From: CAVZTA01 sp963778025
Lineage (GTDB): Bacteria > Chloroflexota > Limnocylindria > Limnocylindrales > CSP1-4
NCBI GenBank assembly: GCA_963778025.1
Contig: CAVZTA010000002.1
Location: 1 to 64,000, forward strand
Direction of reading: 5' to 3'
DNA: 64,000 nt
In this document: piece by piece, positions 25,243 through 34,171 of the stretch
Numbering within the stretch: the stretch's first letter is position 1
Layout of the letters: every line of letters starts with the position of its first letter
The notes under the pieces: model-generated
What the model saw: the letters and a program-made list of their open reading frames with translations, nothing else
Told to the model about the DNA's origin: nothing
The model's database searches: none
Translations under genes and position numbers: made by a program

Positions 25243-26445
25243 GTGGATATGGCGGCGGAGACCGGCACCCGGATGACCGAGCGAGAGCGACCCGCGGCGG
25301 GTCGGCGGAGCTTCCGTTCGAAGATCGACGGCATCCGCCCGACGTACGGCTTCGAGGACGTCTCGCTCGCACCCGGGACGGAGACCGTCGAACCCGCCGA
25401 CGTTCGCCTCGATCAGTCGTTCTGTGGCCTGCCGCTCGAGATCCCCGTCCTCGCGGCCGCGATGGACGCCGTCGTCGACGCCCGCCTCGCCGGCGAGCTG
25501 GCGCGGCTCGGCGGGCTCGCCGTCCTGAACCTCGAGGGCGTGCAGACGCGGTTCGAGGATCCCGACGCCATCGTCGCGGGCATCGCCTCGGCGCCCGACG
25601 ACCAGGTCCACGACCTCCTCGCCCAGGCGTACGCGACGCCGATCCAGGAATCGCTCATCGCACGGCGCATCGACGAGCTGCATGCGGCGGGGTCGCGCGC
25701 GGCCGTCGCGGCGACGCCCGGCGCGGCCCGGAAGTTCGGTCCGTTCTGCGCCGAGCACGGCGCCGACCTGTTCCTCGTCCAGTCCCAGGTCTCATCGGCG
25801 CGGCATCTCGCGACCGGCTACGACCCACTGTCCCTCGCCGAGTTCACCCGGTTCATGCCCATCCCGGTCGCGGTCGGCAACACGACGAACCCCGAGGCGG
25901 CGTATCAGCTGATGGAGCAGGGCGCGGCGGCGGTGTTCGTGGGCGTGGGTCCCGGGGCGGCGTGCACGACCCGCGAGGTGCTGGGCATCGGCGTGCCGCA
26001 GGTCACCGCCATCGCCGACGTCGCCGGCGCCCGCGACGCCTATCTCGCGGACACCGGGCGCTACGTCCCGGTCGTCGCCGACGGCGGCATGAAGCGCGGC
26101 GGTGACCTCGCCAAGGCGATCGCCGCGGGTGCGGACGCGGTGATGCTGGGCTCGCCACTGGCACGCGCCACCGAGGCCCCGGGACGCGGGACCAACTGGG
26201 GCATGGCGGCGCCATCGCCGGTGCTGCCGCGTGGGACGCGGATCAAGGTCGGGACCGTCGGACCGCTGGAGCGGATCCTCGCCGGCCCGTCCTCGGTCAC
26301 CGACGGGACGCAGAACCTCATCGGGGCGCTGCGGCAGTCGATGGCCGCGCTGGGTGCCCGGACCATCGCCGAGATGCACGACGTCGAGATCGTCTACGCG
26401 CCGTCCGTGGCCACCGAAGGGAAGTCCTGGCAGCGAGGTCGCTGA
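25243..26445 (+). CDS. guaB3: GuaB3-family IMP dehydrogenase-like protein
   Basis: 400 residues, short because it has no CBS pair. The TIM-barrel core shows KIDGIRPTYGFEDVSLAPGT, PVLAAAMDAVVDARLAGELA, the catalytic-Cys loop GPGAACTTREVLGIGVPQVT (Cys near residue 241) and VVADGGMKRGGDLAKAIAAG. GuaB3 proteins are widespread in high-GC bacteria; recent work assigns some of them GMP reductase-like or IMPDH activity, so the direction here is open. A TAGACT box at 25202 and GGGAGGTAGGG before the GTG give a leadered mRNA, unlike the neighbours. An ATG at 25249 is an alternative start. Confidence 0.88.
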   Translation: MDMAAETGTRMTERERPAAGRRSFRSKIDGIRPTYGFEDVSLAPGTETVEPADVRLDQSFCGLPLEIPVLAAAMDAVVDARLAGELARLGGLAVLNLEGVQTRFEDPDAIVAGIASAPDDQVHDLLAQAYATPIQESLIARRIDELHAAGSRAAVAATPGAARKFGPFCAEHGADLFLVQSQVSSARHLATGYDPLSLAEFTRFMPIPVAVGNTTNPEAAYQLMEQGAAAVFVGVGPGAACTTREVLGIGVPQVTAIADVAGARDAYLADTGRYVPVVADGGMKRGGDLAKAIAAGADAVMLGSPLARATEAPGRGTNWGMAAPSPVLPRGTRIKVGTVGPLERILAGPSSVTDGTQNLIGALRQSMAALGARTIAEMHDVEIVYAPSVATEGKSWQRGR

Positions 26446-26506
26446 GCCTCTCCCTCCGGCTCCTCCGCCTCCCGCGCCGTCCTGCCCTGGCGCCCGACAT
26501 GCACCC

Positions 26507-26661
26507 GGTGCACGCTGCGACGAACGAGCGACTCGCGAAGGCCGGCCAGCGCCCGTCGTTCGCCAGTTCGAGCATCGGATGCACGAGGCGGCCGCCGACG
26601 GCCGTCCGAGCGGGCGATCGAGGCTCGGCGCCGGCCCGTCGTTCGTCGCAAGCGCGCACCC
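26507..26661. repeat. Long-span inverted repeat in a 438-bp gene-free stretch
   Basis: The stretch 26446-26883 has no gene. Arm 1 (26507-26527, ending GCGACGAACGA) and arm 2 (26640-26661, starting TCGTTCGTCGC) are inverted copies with one mismatch and one extra base. Inside is GCCCGTCGTTCGCC (26551-26564), and a further GCCCGTCGTTCGTC at 26635-26648; the same 12-14 bp word occurs at 7111. CACCCGGTGCA, itself a palindrome, occurs on both sides (near 26502 and 26658). It looks like an intergenic repeat of REP/MITE scale. Confidence 0.6.
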
Positions 26662-26698
26662 GGTGCACGCGCTCGCCCCCATGAGCGCTCCCCGCTCA

Positions 26699-26732
26699 GC
26701 GCTTCCGGGCGTCCTCGCCGGGATCCCGCGCC
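26699..26732 (-). pseudogene. Remnant copy of the 3' end of the 28966-29388 gene
   Basis: 33 of 35 aligned bases match 28968-29002, the stop codon region of the minus-strand hypothetical gene 2.3 kb away (GCGCTTCCGGGCGTCCTCGC in both). Upstream of it on the minus strand LEAALVGRGIP resembles AAALAERGIP of the intact gene, then the frame is lost. It is a short decayed duplicate. Confidence 0.55.
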
Positions 26733-26883
26733 CGACCAGCGCCGCCTCGAGGCCATCCGGCCGCGCCGAGTCGACGGATGGACGAGCGTCGGGCGCCCAG
26801 TCAGCAGATCTTCGCTCGCGTGCCAGCGGGTTGCGGGCGGCACGGATAATCGGACGGCAGTTGCTCGGTTACGGCGAGGCTAG

Positions 26884-28858
26884 ATGGATCCCGCGGCGGC
26901 CGGTTCGCTCGAGCTAGGCAGGGACGCCGTCAAGCGCCACGCCTGGACGGAGGCGCTGGACGCATTCGCCGCCGCCGACCGCGAAGGTGTCCTCTCGCCC
27001 GACGACCTCGAGCAGATGGGCGAGGCCGCGTGGTGGGCGGCGATGCCGATCGAGGCGTCGGATGTGCTCGAGCGGGCGTTCTCCGCCTACGTGGAGGCCG
27101 GTCGACCGATCGAAGCTGCCGGCGCGGCCTTTCTTCTCGCCTATATGTTCTTCCGCCGCCAGGCACCATCGGTCGGCGCAGGGTGGTTGGGGCGCGCCGC
27201 GAGCCTCCTCGACGGGACGCCCGAGTCGGGGATGCACGCCTGGCTCCACCTGTTTGCCGGCATGGTCGCCGTATTCGACCATCGCATGGTGGATGGCCTC
27301 GCCCACGCGGATCGAGCCATCGCAGTGGCCCGCGAGCACGGCAACGCCGACGTGCAATTCATGGCAACGAGCTTCAAGGGCTACGGCGAGATGCACCAGG
27401 GCAACATCCCGGAAGGTCTGGCGTTCCTCGACGAGGCGGCGGCAGCGGCGACCTCTGGCCAGCTCGGTCTCCGGGTTGCGAGCGACATCCTGTGCAACAC
27501 CATCGCCGCCTGTCGGAACATCGGCGATCTGAAACGCGCGGGCCAGTGGGCCGACGAGGGCGAGCGCTGGATGCTCCGTCAGGGAGTAGGCGGATATCCG
27601 GGCGTCTGCCGGGTCCACCGAGCGGAACTGAAGATGCTTCGCGGCCGATGGCCGGAGGCCGAGCAGGAGGCGCGTCAGGCCTGCGAGGAGCTCCAGCGGT
27701 TCGGCCTGAACGACAGCCTCGGATTCGCCCACCACGAGATCGGCGAGATCCGGCTGCGGATGGGCGACCTGGAGGGCGCGGCCGAGGCCCTCGAGCGCGC
27801 GTACGAGCTTGGGGATGACGGGCAGCCCGGCATGGCGCTTCTCCATCTGGCCCGCGGCGAGCTCGAGGATGCCTGGCGCTCGATCGAGCGGTCGCTGGCT
27901 GCGACGACGACAGGCGAGGGTCCGGTGGATCAGGCCATGCGGGGCCGTCTCCTGCCCGCAGCGATCGACATCGCCCTTGCCCGTGGCGACCTGGACGCTG
28001 CGCGCAACGCTGTCGAAGAGCTCGAGTCCATCGCGGCAGGGTACAAGCGACCCCTGTTCGAGGGGAGCGCCCTGATGGCCAAGGGCGAGTTGCTGCTGGG
28101 CGAGGACCGTCCTTCGGAGGCGTCCCCGTTCCTGGGTCGATCGTGGCGGCTGTGGATGGACAACGACCTGCCCTACGAGAGCGCCCTCGCTCGACTTCGA
28201 TACGCCGAGGCGATCGCCGCCGAGGGCGATCAGGCGACAGCCCGGAGAGACCTCCGGGCGGCTCGTGCCGTCTTCGAGCGGCTGGGCGCGACGCTCGACG
28301 TGCAGCGGGTCGACGCGCTGTTGGGGCAGGAGCAGGGGACAACGGCCTCGGCGGCGCGAGTCACCAGGACGTTCATGTTCACCGACATCGTCACCTCGAC
28401 GGACCTGATCGGACTCGTGGGCGACGAGGCCTGGGCTGAGCTCCTCGCGTGGCACAACAGGGAGCTTCGGTCGGCCTTCGCAAGTCACCGCGGCGTCGAG
28501 GTGAAGAGCACCGGCGACGGCTTCTTCGTGACGTTCGACAAGGCTGCCGAGGCGCATCGAATGCGCCATGGATATCCAGCGGCGACTGACCCGACACCGA
28601 CGCGAGCACGGGTTCTCGCCATCGGTGCGGATCGGTCTTCATGCCGCCGACGCGACGTGGGATGGTCGTGACTACGGCGGCCGTGGCGTGCACATCGCGG
28701 CCCGCGTCACCGGCTCGGCGGCCGGCCATGAGATCCTGGTCACGAGCGAGGTCTTCGAACAGGCTGGGCCGACCCGGTTTCGGGCCTCAGAGCCGCGCGC
28801 GTTGAGCCTCAAGGGGATCCGCGAGCCGGTCGAGGTTCGCGCCATCGACTGGCGGTAG
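26884..28858 (+). CDS. TPR protein with C-terminal class III adenylate/guanylate cyclase domain (one frame break)
   Basis: About 657 residues after repair. Residues 1-480 are TPR-like helices (SLELGRDAVKRHAWTEALDA, LERAFSAYVEAGRPIEAAGA and so on) with no ATPase motif. The cyclase domain begins RVTRTFMFTDIVTSTDLIGL; the metal Asp residues are in FTDIV and KSTGDGFFVTF. After a one-base shift at about 28556 it continues IECAMDIQRRL, VRIGLHAADATWDGRDYGGR and GVHIAARVTGSAAGHEILVT to the end. The usual Asn of the last motif is His (GVHIAAR), as in many soil-bacterial relatives, so activity is uncertain. A GATAAT box at about 26845 and GGCTAG before the ATG set the start. Confidence 0.85.
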
Positions 28859-28965
28859 CGCTCACCCTCCGAGAACGCGCGCTGGACGTGTCGGCCCCCA
28901 GCCGCGTCGCAACGTCGACCGCCACCTGGCTGACCCGACGGCGGAGCCGCCTCGATCGCTTCCCG

Positions 28966-29388
28966 CTAGCGCTTCCGGGCGTCCTCGCCCGGGATGCCGC
29001 GCTCGGCCAGGGCCGCGGCGAACGCATCAACGTCGTCGACGCCCACGTAGAACGCCGGGACCTTCACGCGCAGCCACCGGATCGGCGTCCGGAAGTCGAC
29101 CCGCACGCCGCCACGGGGGCTGCCGGCGAACGACGTCTCGCGGTTCAGCCAGTTCATGCGCACGCCGATCGCCGTGATCCACCGCCACGGACCCTCGATC
29201 CGCCACCGGGTGATGTTCGCGACCGGCGTCTGGAACGCGAACCGACCGAACCGCGCAGCGAGCTCCTCGGCGCCGTCCGTCCCGGGACGCAGCTCCGCCC
29301 ACGCATCGTCCTGCCCGCGCACCCCGAACAGCCGGAGCAGCGGCATCGATCGCCGACCGAGGCGGATCGGGTAGCGGATCGCGGGCAT
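28966..29388 (-). CDS. Conserved hypothetical protein, PH-domain-like
   Basis: 140 residues. I do not recognise a named family with certainty. The chain is rich in beta-strand stretches: FAFQTPVANITRWRIEGPW, WITAIGVRMNWLNRETSFA, GGVRVDFRTPIRWLRVKVPA, then YVGVDDVDAFAAALAERGIP and a basic end. This order (strands, then one C-terminal helix) resembles bacterial PH-like domains. A 35-bp copy of its 3' end is found at 26699-26732. It faces away from the SRPBCC gene at 29466, so 29389-29465 is a divergent promoter region. Confidence 0.6.
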   Translation of the reverse strand: MPAIRYPIRLGRRSMPLLRLFGVRGQDDAWAELRPGTDGAEELAARFGRFAFQTPVANITRWRIEGPWRWITAIGVRMNWLNRETSFAGSPRGGVRVDFRTPIRWLRVKVPAFYVGVDDVDAFAAALAERGIPGEDARKR

Positions 29389-29465
29389 CAGGCGCAGGCT
29401 ACGTCACGTGGCGCCGACGTGGCCGGCGCCGGTTCGTCGCGGGGACAGGGCATGGAGGGCCGGAC

Positions 29466-29930
29466 GTGGCGAAGGCGCAGTACGACGTCCTGATCGGGCG
29501 GTCGCCGGGGGACGTGTTCGACTACATCACCCGGGTCGAGACGTACGCCGAGTGGCAGCGCAAGGGCGGCATCCAGAAGGTCGACCGGCTGACCGACGGG
29601 CCGATCGGCGTCGGCTCCAGGTTCCGGATGGACCGCTCGATGGGCGGCCGGACGGCGGCCATCGACTGCACCGTCACCGCGTTCGAGCCGGGCAAGCGGT
29701 TCGACTTCACGAGCGTGGATACCAGCGGCTTCCGCGGCGTGTTCTCGACGACGCTCGCGCCCGACGGCGCCGGGACGCGGCTCCACTGGGACGTGTCGAT
29801 GCAGCCGCCGAACCTGCTCTACCGGCTGCTCGACCCGATGATCGGCCGCGAGATCCGGAAGTCCGCCGCCGTCGACTTCCCGGAGCTGAAGCGAACGCTC
29901 GAAATCGGTGGCCTGACCTGCCGACCCTAG
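29466..29930 (+). CDS. SRPBCC (START/Bet v1-like) family protein
   Basis: 154 residues from a GTG. The helix-grip fold appears as DVLIGRSPGDVFDYITRVET, RKGGIQKVDRLTDGPIGVGS, AIDCTVTAFEPGKRFDFTSV and TTLAPDGAGTRLHWDVSMQP, closing with a long helix. Proteins of this kind bind hydrophobic ligands; many are annotated polyketide cyclase or coenzyme Q-binding. Nothing nearby points to a ligand. GGACAGGGCATGGAGGG lies 10-25 nt upstream and may serve as ribosome site. Confidence 0.8.
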   Translation: MAKAQYDVLIGRSPGDVFDYITRVETYAEWQRKGGIQKVDRLTDGPIGVGSRFRMDRSMGGRTAAIDCTVTAFEPGKRFDFTSVDTSGFRGVFSTTLAPDGAGTRLHWDVSMQPPNLLYRLLDPMIGREIRKSAAVDFPELKRTLEIGGLTCRP

Positions 29931-30051
29931 CCTCAGGCGGGTGGGTGGCGGGATCGGTGGTCGACGGTCCGGATGTCGGATCGCCGGCTACGTCATCCGT
30001 CCCGCCGGGTCGGGTACCCGGGTCGATGGGCGTGCGCGTGTCGCTGCCGCA

Positions 30052-30195
30052 GAGTGCGAGTCACCGGAACGCCGCCGGTGGGGACCCGAAAGGGTCCGAG
30101 GACCGGGGCGGACCGAACAACCGAAGAACAACCGAATAGCCTCCTCCGACTCCTACGACCGCACTCGACCACCCGCGAGTGCGGTCGTTTCTCGT
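30052..30195 (+). ncRNA. Candidate structured RNA or attenuator (unassigned family)
   Basis: Within the 633-bp gap 29931-30563 there is no gene, but 30052-30195 is dense in stems. It has CACCGG/CCGGTG (near 30061-30080), GGACCC-GAAA-GGGTCC with a GNRA loop, GGTCC-GA-GGACC, then an A-rich stretch and the strong terminator at 30155-30188. GAGTGCG occurs twice (30052-30058 and 30177-30183), and both copies can pair with the single CGCACTC at 30160-30166. This is the geometry of a mutually exclusive terminator/antiterminator. I could not match it to a riboswitch class I know. Confidence 0.45.
30155..30188 (+). terminator. Strong intrinsic terminator
   Basis: ACGACCGCACTCG (30155-30167) and CGAGTGCGGTCGT (30176-30188) form a perfect 13-bp stem with an 8-nt loop, followed by TTTCTC. 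It is the best intrinsic terminator in the window and has no protein gene within 220 bp upstream. Confidence 0.8.
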
Positions 30196-30203
30196 CGGCC
30201 GAT

Positions 30204-30249
30204 AGGGCCCATCTGCCGCGTTGGTCGCTGCGGTGCTCGCTCACGCACG
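30204..30249. repeat. 46-bp direct repeat, copy 1
   Basis: Identical over 46 bp to 30325-30370, starting AGGGCCCATCTGCC and ending CTCGCTCACGCACG. The two copies are 121 bp apart start to start. TCGTCGGCCGA before copy 1 is inverted as TCGGCCGACGA before copy 2. Confidence 0.9.
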
Positions 30250-30324
30250 TCCGAGTGCGCTCGCTCCGCTCCTCGCTCCCGCCTTGCATCTGGACCCTCT
30301 CGGCCGACGAGCGGCCCCATCCAC

Positions 30325-30370
30325 AGGGCCCATCTGCCGCGTTGGTCGCTGCGGTGCTCGCTCACGCACG
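30325..30370. repeat. 46-bp direct repeat, copy 2
   Basis: Second exact copy of the unit at 30204-30249. Only two copies exist, so this is not a CRISPR array. Confidence 0.9.
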
Positions 30371-30563
30371 GACGTCGCCCGCGCTCCGCGGCACGTCGCG
30401 GTCCGGTGCCCGCTCGGCGCAGCCGGCGTGCGCGTGACCCGTGCGCCAAACCTCATCCAGACCTCATGTCCGGGCATCCGATGGCACTGTCTCGCCAGCG
30501 CACCGTGCGAGACAGCGCGGGGCGTCGATCCACGACGCACACGCGCGGGAAGAGGTCACCGAG

Positions 30564-31040
30564 ATGCCGATCGACCACGCGGCGCGGAGCGGACGGGCGC
30601 CGATGCTACTGACCCTGAGGCTGCTGATGGCGGGTGCCCTGGTGCTCGGCGTGGGCGCCGCGCCGGTCCTCGCGCACGGTGGGCGCGACGCGCACTCCAC
30701 CTTCACCAAGTACGTCACCGTCGCGCCGGAGATGGCCGGCATCGTGGGTGGCGACGTCGGGGCCGGCACGTTCAGCGGGACCGTCCTGTCGGCCACGCCC
30801 GGCCCGACCACGTTCATCGAGGCGATCTATCGCTTCAACGGGGCCCACCACGCATTCGTCGCCCGGATGCACGTCCAGCAGACCGGCCTGACCGCGGTGA
30901 TCACGGGGAACGTCACCGACGGCTGGCTGGCGGGCAACCAGGTCCGGGGCGAGTTCACCGAGATCACGTGCTCGCTGAGCGGAGCACCCACGCTCTGCTG
31001 GACCGGCAGCGTCGACATCCTGCGGGGCACGAAGGGCTGA
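30564..31040 (+). CDS. Small secreted protein, unknown function
   Basis: 158 residues from the ATG at 30564. A signal peptide is likely: LLTLRLLMAGALVLGVGAAP then VLAHGG, with cleavage near AHG. The mature part is Gly/Thr-rich and probably all beta: GVFTG-like VGAGTFSGTVLSATPGPTTF, EAIYRFNGAHHAFVARMHVQ and LSGAPTLCWTGSVDILRG with two Cys. I do not recognise a family. An ATG at 30603 is an alternative that keeps the signal helix. It is followed by a terminator hairpin and is preceded by the two 46-bp repeats. Confidence 0.7.
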   Translation: MPIDHAARSGRAPMLLTLRLLMAGALVLGVGAAPVLAHGGRDAHSTFTKYVTVAPEMAGIVGGDVGAGTFSGTVLSATPGPTTFIEAIYRFNGAHHAFVARMHVQQTGLTAVITGNVTDGWLAGNQVRGEFTEITCSLSGAPTLCWTGSVDILRGTKG

Positions 31041-31050
31041 CCCGGTCGAT

Positions 31051-31087
31051 CGACGGGCCGGGAGCGGCGAGGGGACCCGGCCCGTCG
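31051..31087 (+). terminator. Hairpin after the small secreted protein
   Basis: CGACGGGCCGGG (31051-31062) pairs perfectly with CCCGGCCCGTCG (31076-31087), 12 bp with a 13-nt loop, 10 bp after the stop. No U-tract. Confidence 0.6.
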
Positions 31088-31133
31088 CGATCCGCGAGAC
31101 GCTTCTCGTTGACGTCGCGCGCATGCTCACGGC

Positions 31134-33075
31134 GTGCAGGCGACGATCCAGGACCGCATCGATGAGCGCGCCGGCGCGCTGATCGGGCGCGAGCGGGAGT
31201 CGGCAGCTCTCCGACGCGTGCTCGATTCCGACGGCCCGCTCGTGGCCTACGTCCATGGGCTGGGCGGCGTCGGCAAGTCCGCCATCCTCCGCTCGTTCGA
31301 GTCGGCGGCAGCCGCCGCCGGGTGCCGCCGTCGTCGCGCTCGACGGGTCCACCATCGAGCCGACGCAGCGCGGCTTCCTTGCCGCGCTCTCGGTGGCCAT
31401 CGGTGGCGAGCTCGCGAGCGTCGAGGGACTGGCCGACCGTCTCGGCTCGCTGGGCGCCCTCGTCGTGGTCGTCCTCGACGAGTACGACGCGCTGCGGGCG
31501 ATCGATCCGTGGCTGTGCCGGGTCGTCGTGCCCGCGCTCAGCGACCGGACGCGCCTCGTGATGGCCGGCCGCGAGGCGCCGATCCCGGACTGGCCTGCCC
31601 GGCTCGGCGAGCTCCTCCAGGTCATCGCCGTCGGGAACCTGCCACCCGCGCGGGCCACCGCGCTGCTGGCGGCCGAAGGGGTCGCCGCGCCCGAGGCCGC
31701 GCGCATCGAGCGACTCGCGCGTGGTCACCCGCTGTCGCTGCGATTGGCGGCCGCTGCCCTCCGGAGCGATCCGCGCTCGTCTCAGGCGATCCGGATCTCA
31801 TCGCGATCATGTCGCCGATCACCCGGCTCTATCTCGATGCGCTCGACCCGGTCACCCGCAGCGTGGTCGACGCGGCATGCGTCGTCCGCCGCCCCACGCG
31901 GTCGCTGCTGACGACGATGCTTCCGGACGGGCCGCCGGATGCGTTCGAGCGGCTGAGCGGCCTGCCATTCGTCGAGCCCACGGTCGATGGCCTGGCGATC
32001 CACGCCACCGTCCGCGAGGTCGTCGCGGCCAGCCTGCGGGCCGACGACCCGGAGCGCTCGCGCGCGCACCGGATCGCGGCATGGCGGGCGCTCCGCCGCG
32101 AGGTCGCGGACGCCTCACCCACGCACCTGTGGCGCTACACCGCGGACCTGCTCTACCTGGTCGAGAACGAGACCATCCACGACGCCTTCTTCCCGACCAC
32201 GGATCGCCGATACGTCGTCGACGAGGCGAGACCCGAGGACTGGCCGGTCATCCGCCAGCTGTCGACGCGGCACTTCCCGGGCGAGCCCCAGGACGATCTG
32301 GAGGCGTGGTGGCGGCACGCCCCGTGGGCGTTCCGGGTCGCGCGGAGCCGGACAGGGGACGCGGCGGGGTTCGCGGTCCACGCCGAGCTCGACCGCCTGC
32401 CGCGCGTCCTCGTGGACGTCGATCCCATCGCCCGGCACTGGCGCGACCATCGGCGGCGCTACCCGGTTCCTGCGGGCCGGACGATCAGCACGCAGCGGTT
32501 CGAGCGGGCCGATCCCGCGGATCAGGACGACGCGTCGATCCACGCCTCGCTCATCCTCGACCTCTACCACGCCTGGATGGCCCAGCGACCGGGCCTCGCG
32601 CGTCACTACGGATCGGGCCGGACGCCGATCGGGACATCGAGCGGGACCCTCCCGGTCGACGGGACGCAGGCCCTGGCCGACGCCCCGACGCTGGTCGGCG
32701 GCTCCCCGCGCTATCCGTTCGTCATCGACTTCGGGGCGGGATCGGTCGACGGCTGGCTCGCCCGGCTGATCGCCACGGAGCTGCGCATCGACGACGCGCC
32801 GCTCCTCGACGTCGCCCAGCGCGAGATCGTGCGCGCGGATCGGCGCATCCCGCTCACGACGCTCGAGTTCGCCGTCCTCCACTACCTGGTCGAGCGCCCG
32901 GGCACGATCGTCGACCGGCCGACGCTCCTGCGCGACGTGTGGGGCTACGACGCGGCCGGACGGCAGCAACGTCGTGGATGTGCTGGTCGGGTCGATCCGC
33001 CGCAAGCTCGGCGAGCACGCGCAAGCGTTGCAGACGGTGCGCGGTCTGGGGTATCGGTTCGTCGGGACGTCGTAG
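31134..33075 (+). CDS. AAA ATPase / GNAT-like / winged-helix regulator (three frame breaks)
   Basis: About 646 residues after repair, from a GTG. Residues 20-230 form a STAND-type ATPase: LIGRERESAALRRVLDSD, Walker A YVHGLGGVGKSAILRSFE, Walker B ALVVVVLDEYDALRAI. A helical part follows (MSPITRLYLDALDPVTRSVV). Then comes RYVVDEARPEDWPVIRQLST with AAGFAVHAELDRLPRVLVDV, whose strand-helix order resembles a GNAT acetyltransferase fold. The C-terminus is an OmpR-like winged helix (RIPLTTLEFAVLHYLVERPG, DVLVGSIRRKLGEHAQALQT, VRGLGYRFVGTS). Frame breaks: near 31319 (extra G), 31783 (missing G) and 32960 (extra G). I know related actinobacterial proteins only as uncharacterised ATPase regulators. Confidence 0.8.
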
Positions 33076-33087
33076 GCGGTCAGCCAC

Positions 33088-34000
33088 CTAGGCCGGCGAT
33101 GTTCGTGCCTCGAGTGCATCGATGAGCGGGCCGACCGCTTCCGGCAGATGCCCCGCCGCGAGGAACCGCCGCAGGTGCTCGGCCGCACGGGGCTCGGCCG
33201 CCGACGCCGCGGCGAACAGCTCGCGCGCTTCCGCGATGCGGCCCGCACCGCCGTAGAACATGGCGGTCCAGAGCGTGACCTGATCGTCGTCCGGCGCCAG
33301 CGCGTGGGCCTGTTCCATCAGCGCCGCCGCGCCGGCGAGGTCGCCCCGCGTCACCGGCTCCTCGGTCTCGTCGAAGAGCTCGTACGCGCGCGCCAGCCGG
33401 GCGAGCCGCTCCAGCTCGTCGAGCGGCGCCCGATGATCGTCCACCCGCAGGTCGAACCGTCGTGACCACGCCGATCCGGCGGCGGGCACGATGAGCAGCG
33501 CGGCGGACTGCCGGCCGCGGACATCGCCGCCCTCGGCCTCGGCAGCGCGGAGCGCCGCGAACAGCCGATCGATGAGCGGCATCGACCGGGCGAGGGCCGC
33601 TTCGTAGGCGGCGGCCATCGCCGGCCACACCGTGGGCCGCTCCATCATGTTCGCCTGGATCGAGACGTCCTCCCGGACGACATGCCCCGCCTCGCGGACG
33701 CACCGCGCACCCGTCCATGCATCGGAGCGGCCCGCGGCGTCGACCATCCCGACCTGGCGCACGTCGCGCCCGGGATCCTCGGCGATCAGCGCCGCGAGGA
33801 CGTCCGGGCGCGGCGGCCCCCTCCCGCATCCGCGCGAGTCCGAGCGGGCCGTACGACTCCAGGGTGAACGACTGGGTCGCCACCGCGCCGACGCCCGGCT
33901 CGGCGTACGGCACCGACGCGCCGACGTTCGGCCAGCGCGTCTGGACGGCCACACCGAGCTCACCGGTGGTCGGGTCGCGCGCGACGATCGAGTAGGTCAT
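33088..34000 (-). CDS. DUF1028-family Ntn-hydrolase-like protein with TPR-like tail (one frame break)
   Basis: About 303 residues. The start MTYSIVARDPTTGELGVAVQ then TRWPNVGASVPYAEPGVGAV and TQSFTLESYGPLGL is diagnostic of DUF1028, a family placed in the Ntn-hydrolase superfamily. GMVDAAGRSDAWTGARCV and SIQANMMERPTVWPAMAAAY follow. The last 80 residues (LEQAHALAP-like LMEQAHALAPDDDQVTLWTA, LFAAASAAEPRAAEHLRRFL) look like a TPR pair, as seen in some relatives. One extra G near 33805 shifts the frame between MREGAAAP and DVLAALIAED. Start: GGAGG lies 5 nt before the ATG. Substrate unknown. Confidence 0.88.
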
Positions 34001-34171
34001 GGGCGCCTCCGGACGGTCAGCCTACGCCCGCTACGTCATCCGTCCGACCGCCACCGAGGGCGGACGTGGACGCCGTCCCCGGCTCTCGGACCGTATCCGT
34101 CACGCGGGTGCATCCGTAGCGTCATCCATGCAACCGACATCGAGCCGGTGATGACGAAAGGAACGACAGCC

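Noticed and set aside
26446..26883. Insertion sequence or transposase gene
   Set aside because: Inverted repeat present but no transposase-like coding frame in or next to it.
30052..30195. tRNA, SRP RNA, tmRNA, cobalamin, c-di-AMP or c-di-GMP riboswitch
   Set aside because: None of the conserved cores of these classes could be matched by eye; kept as an unassigned candidate RNA.
30204..30370. CRISPR array
   Set aside because: Only two repeat copies, spacing 75 bp, no cas genes and no third unit.
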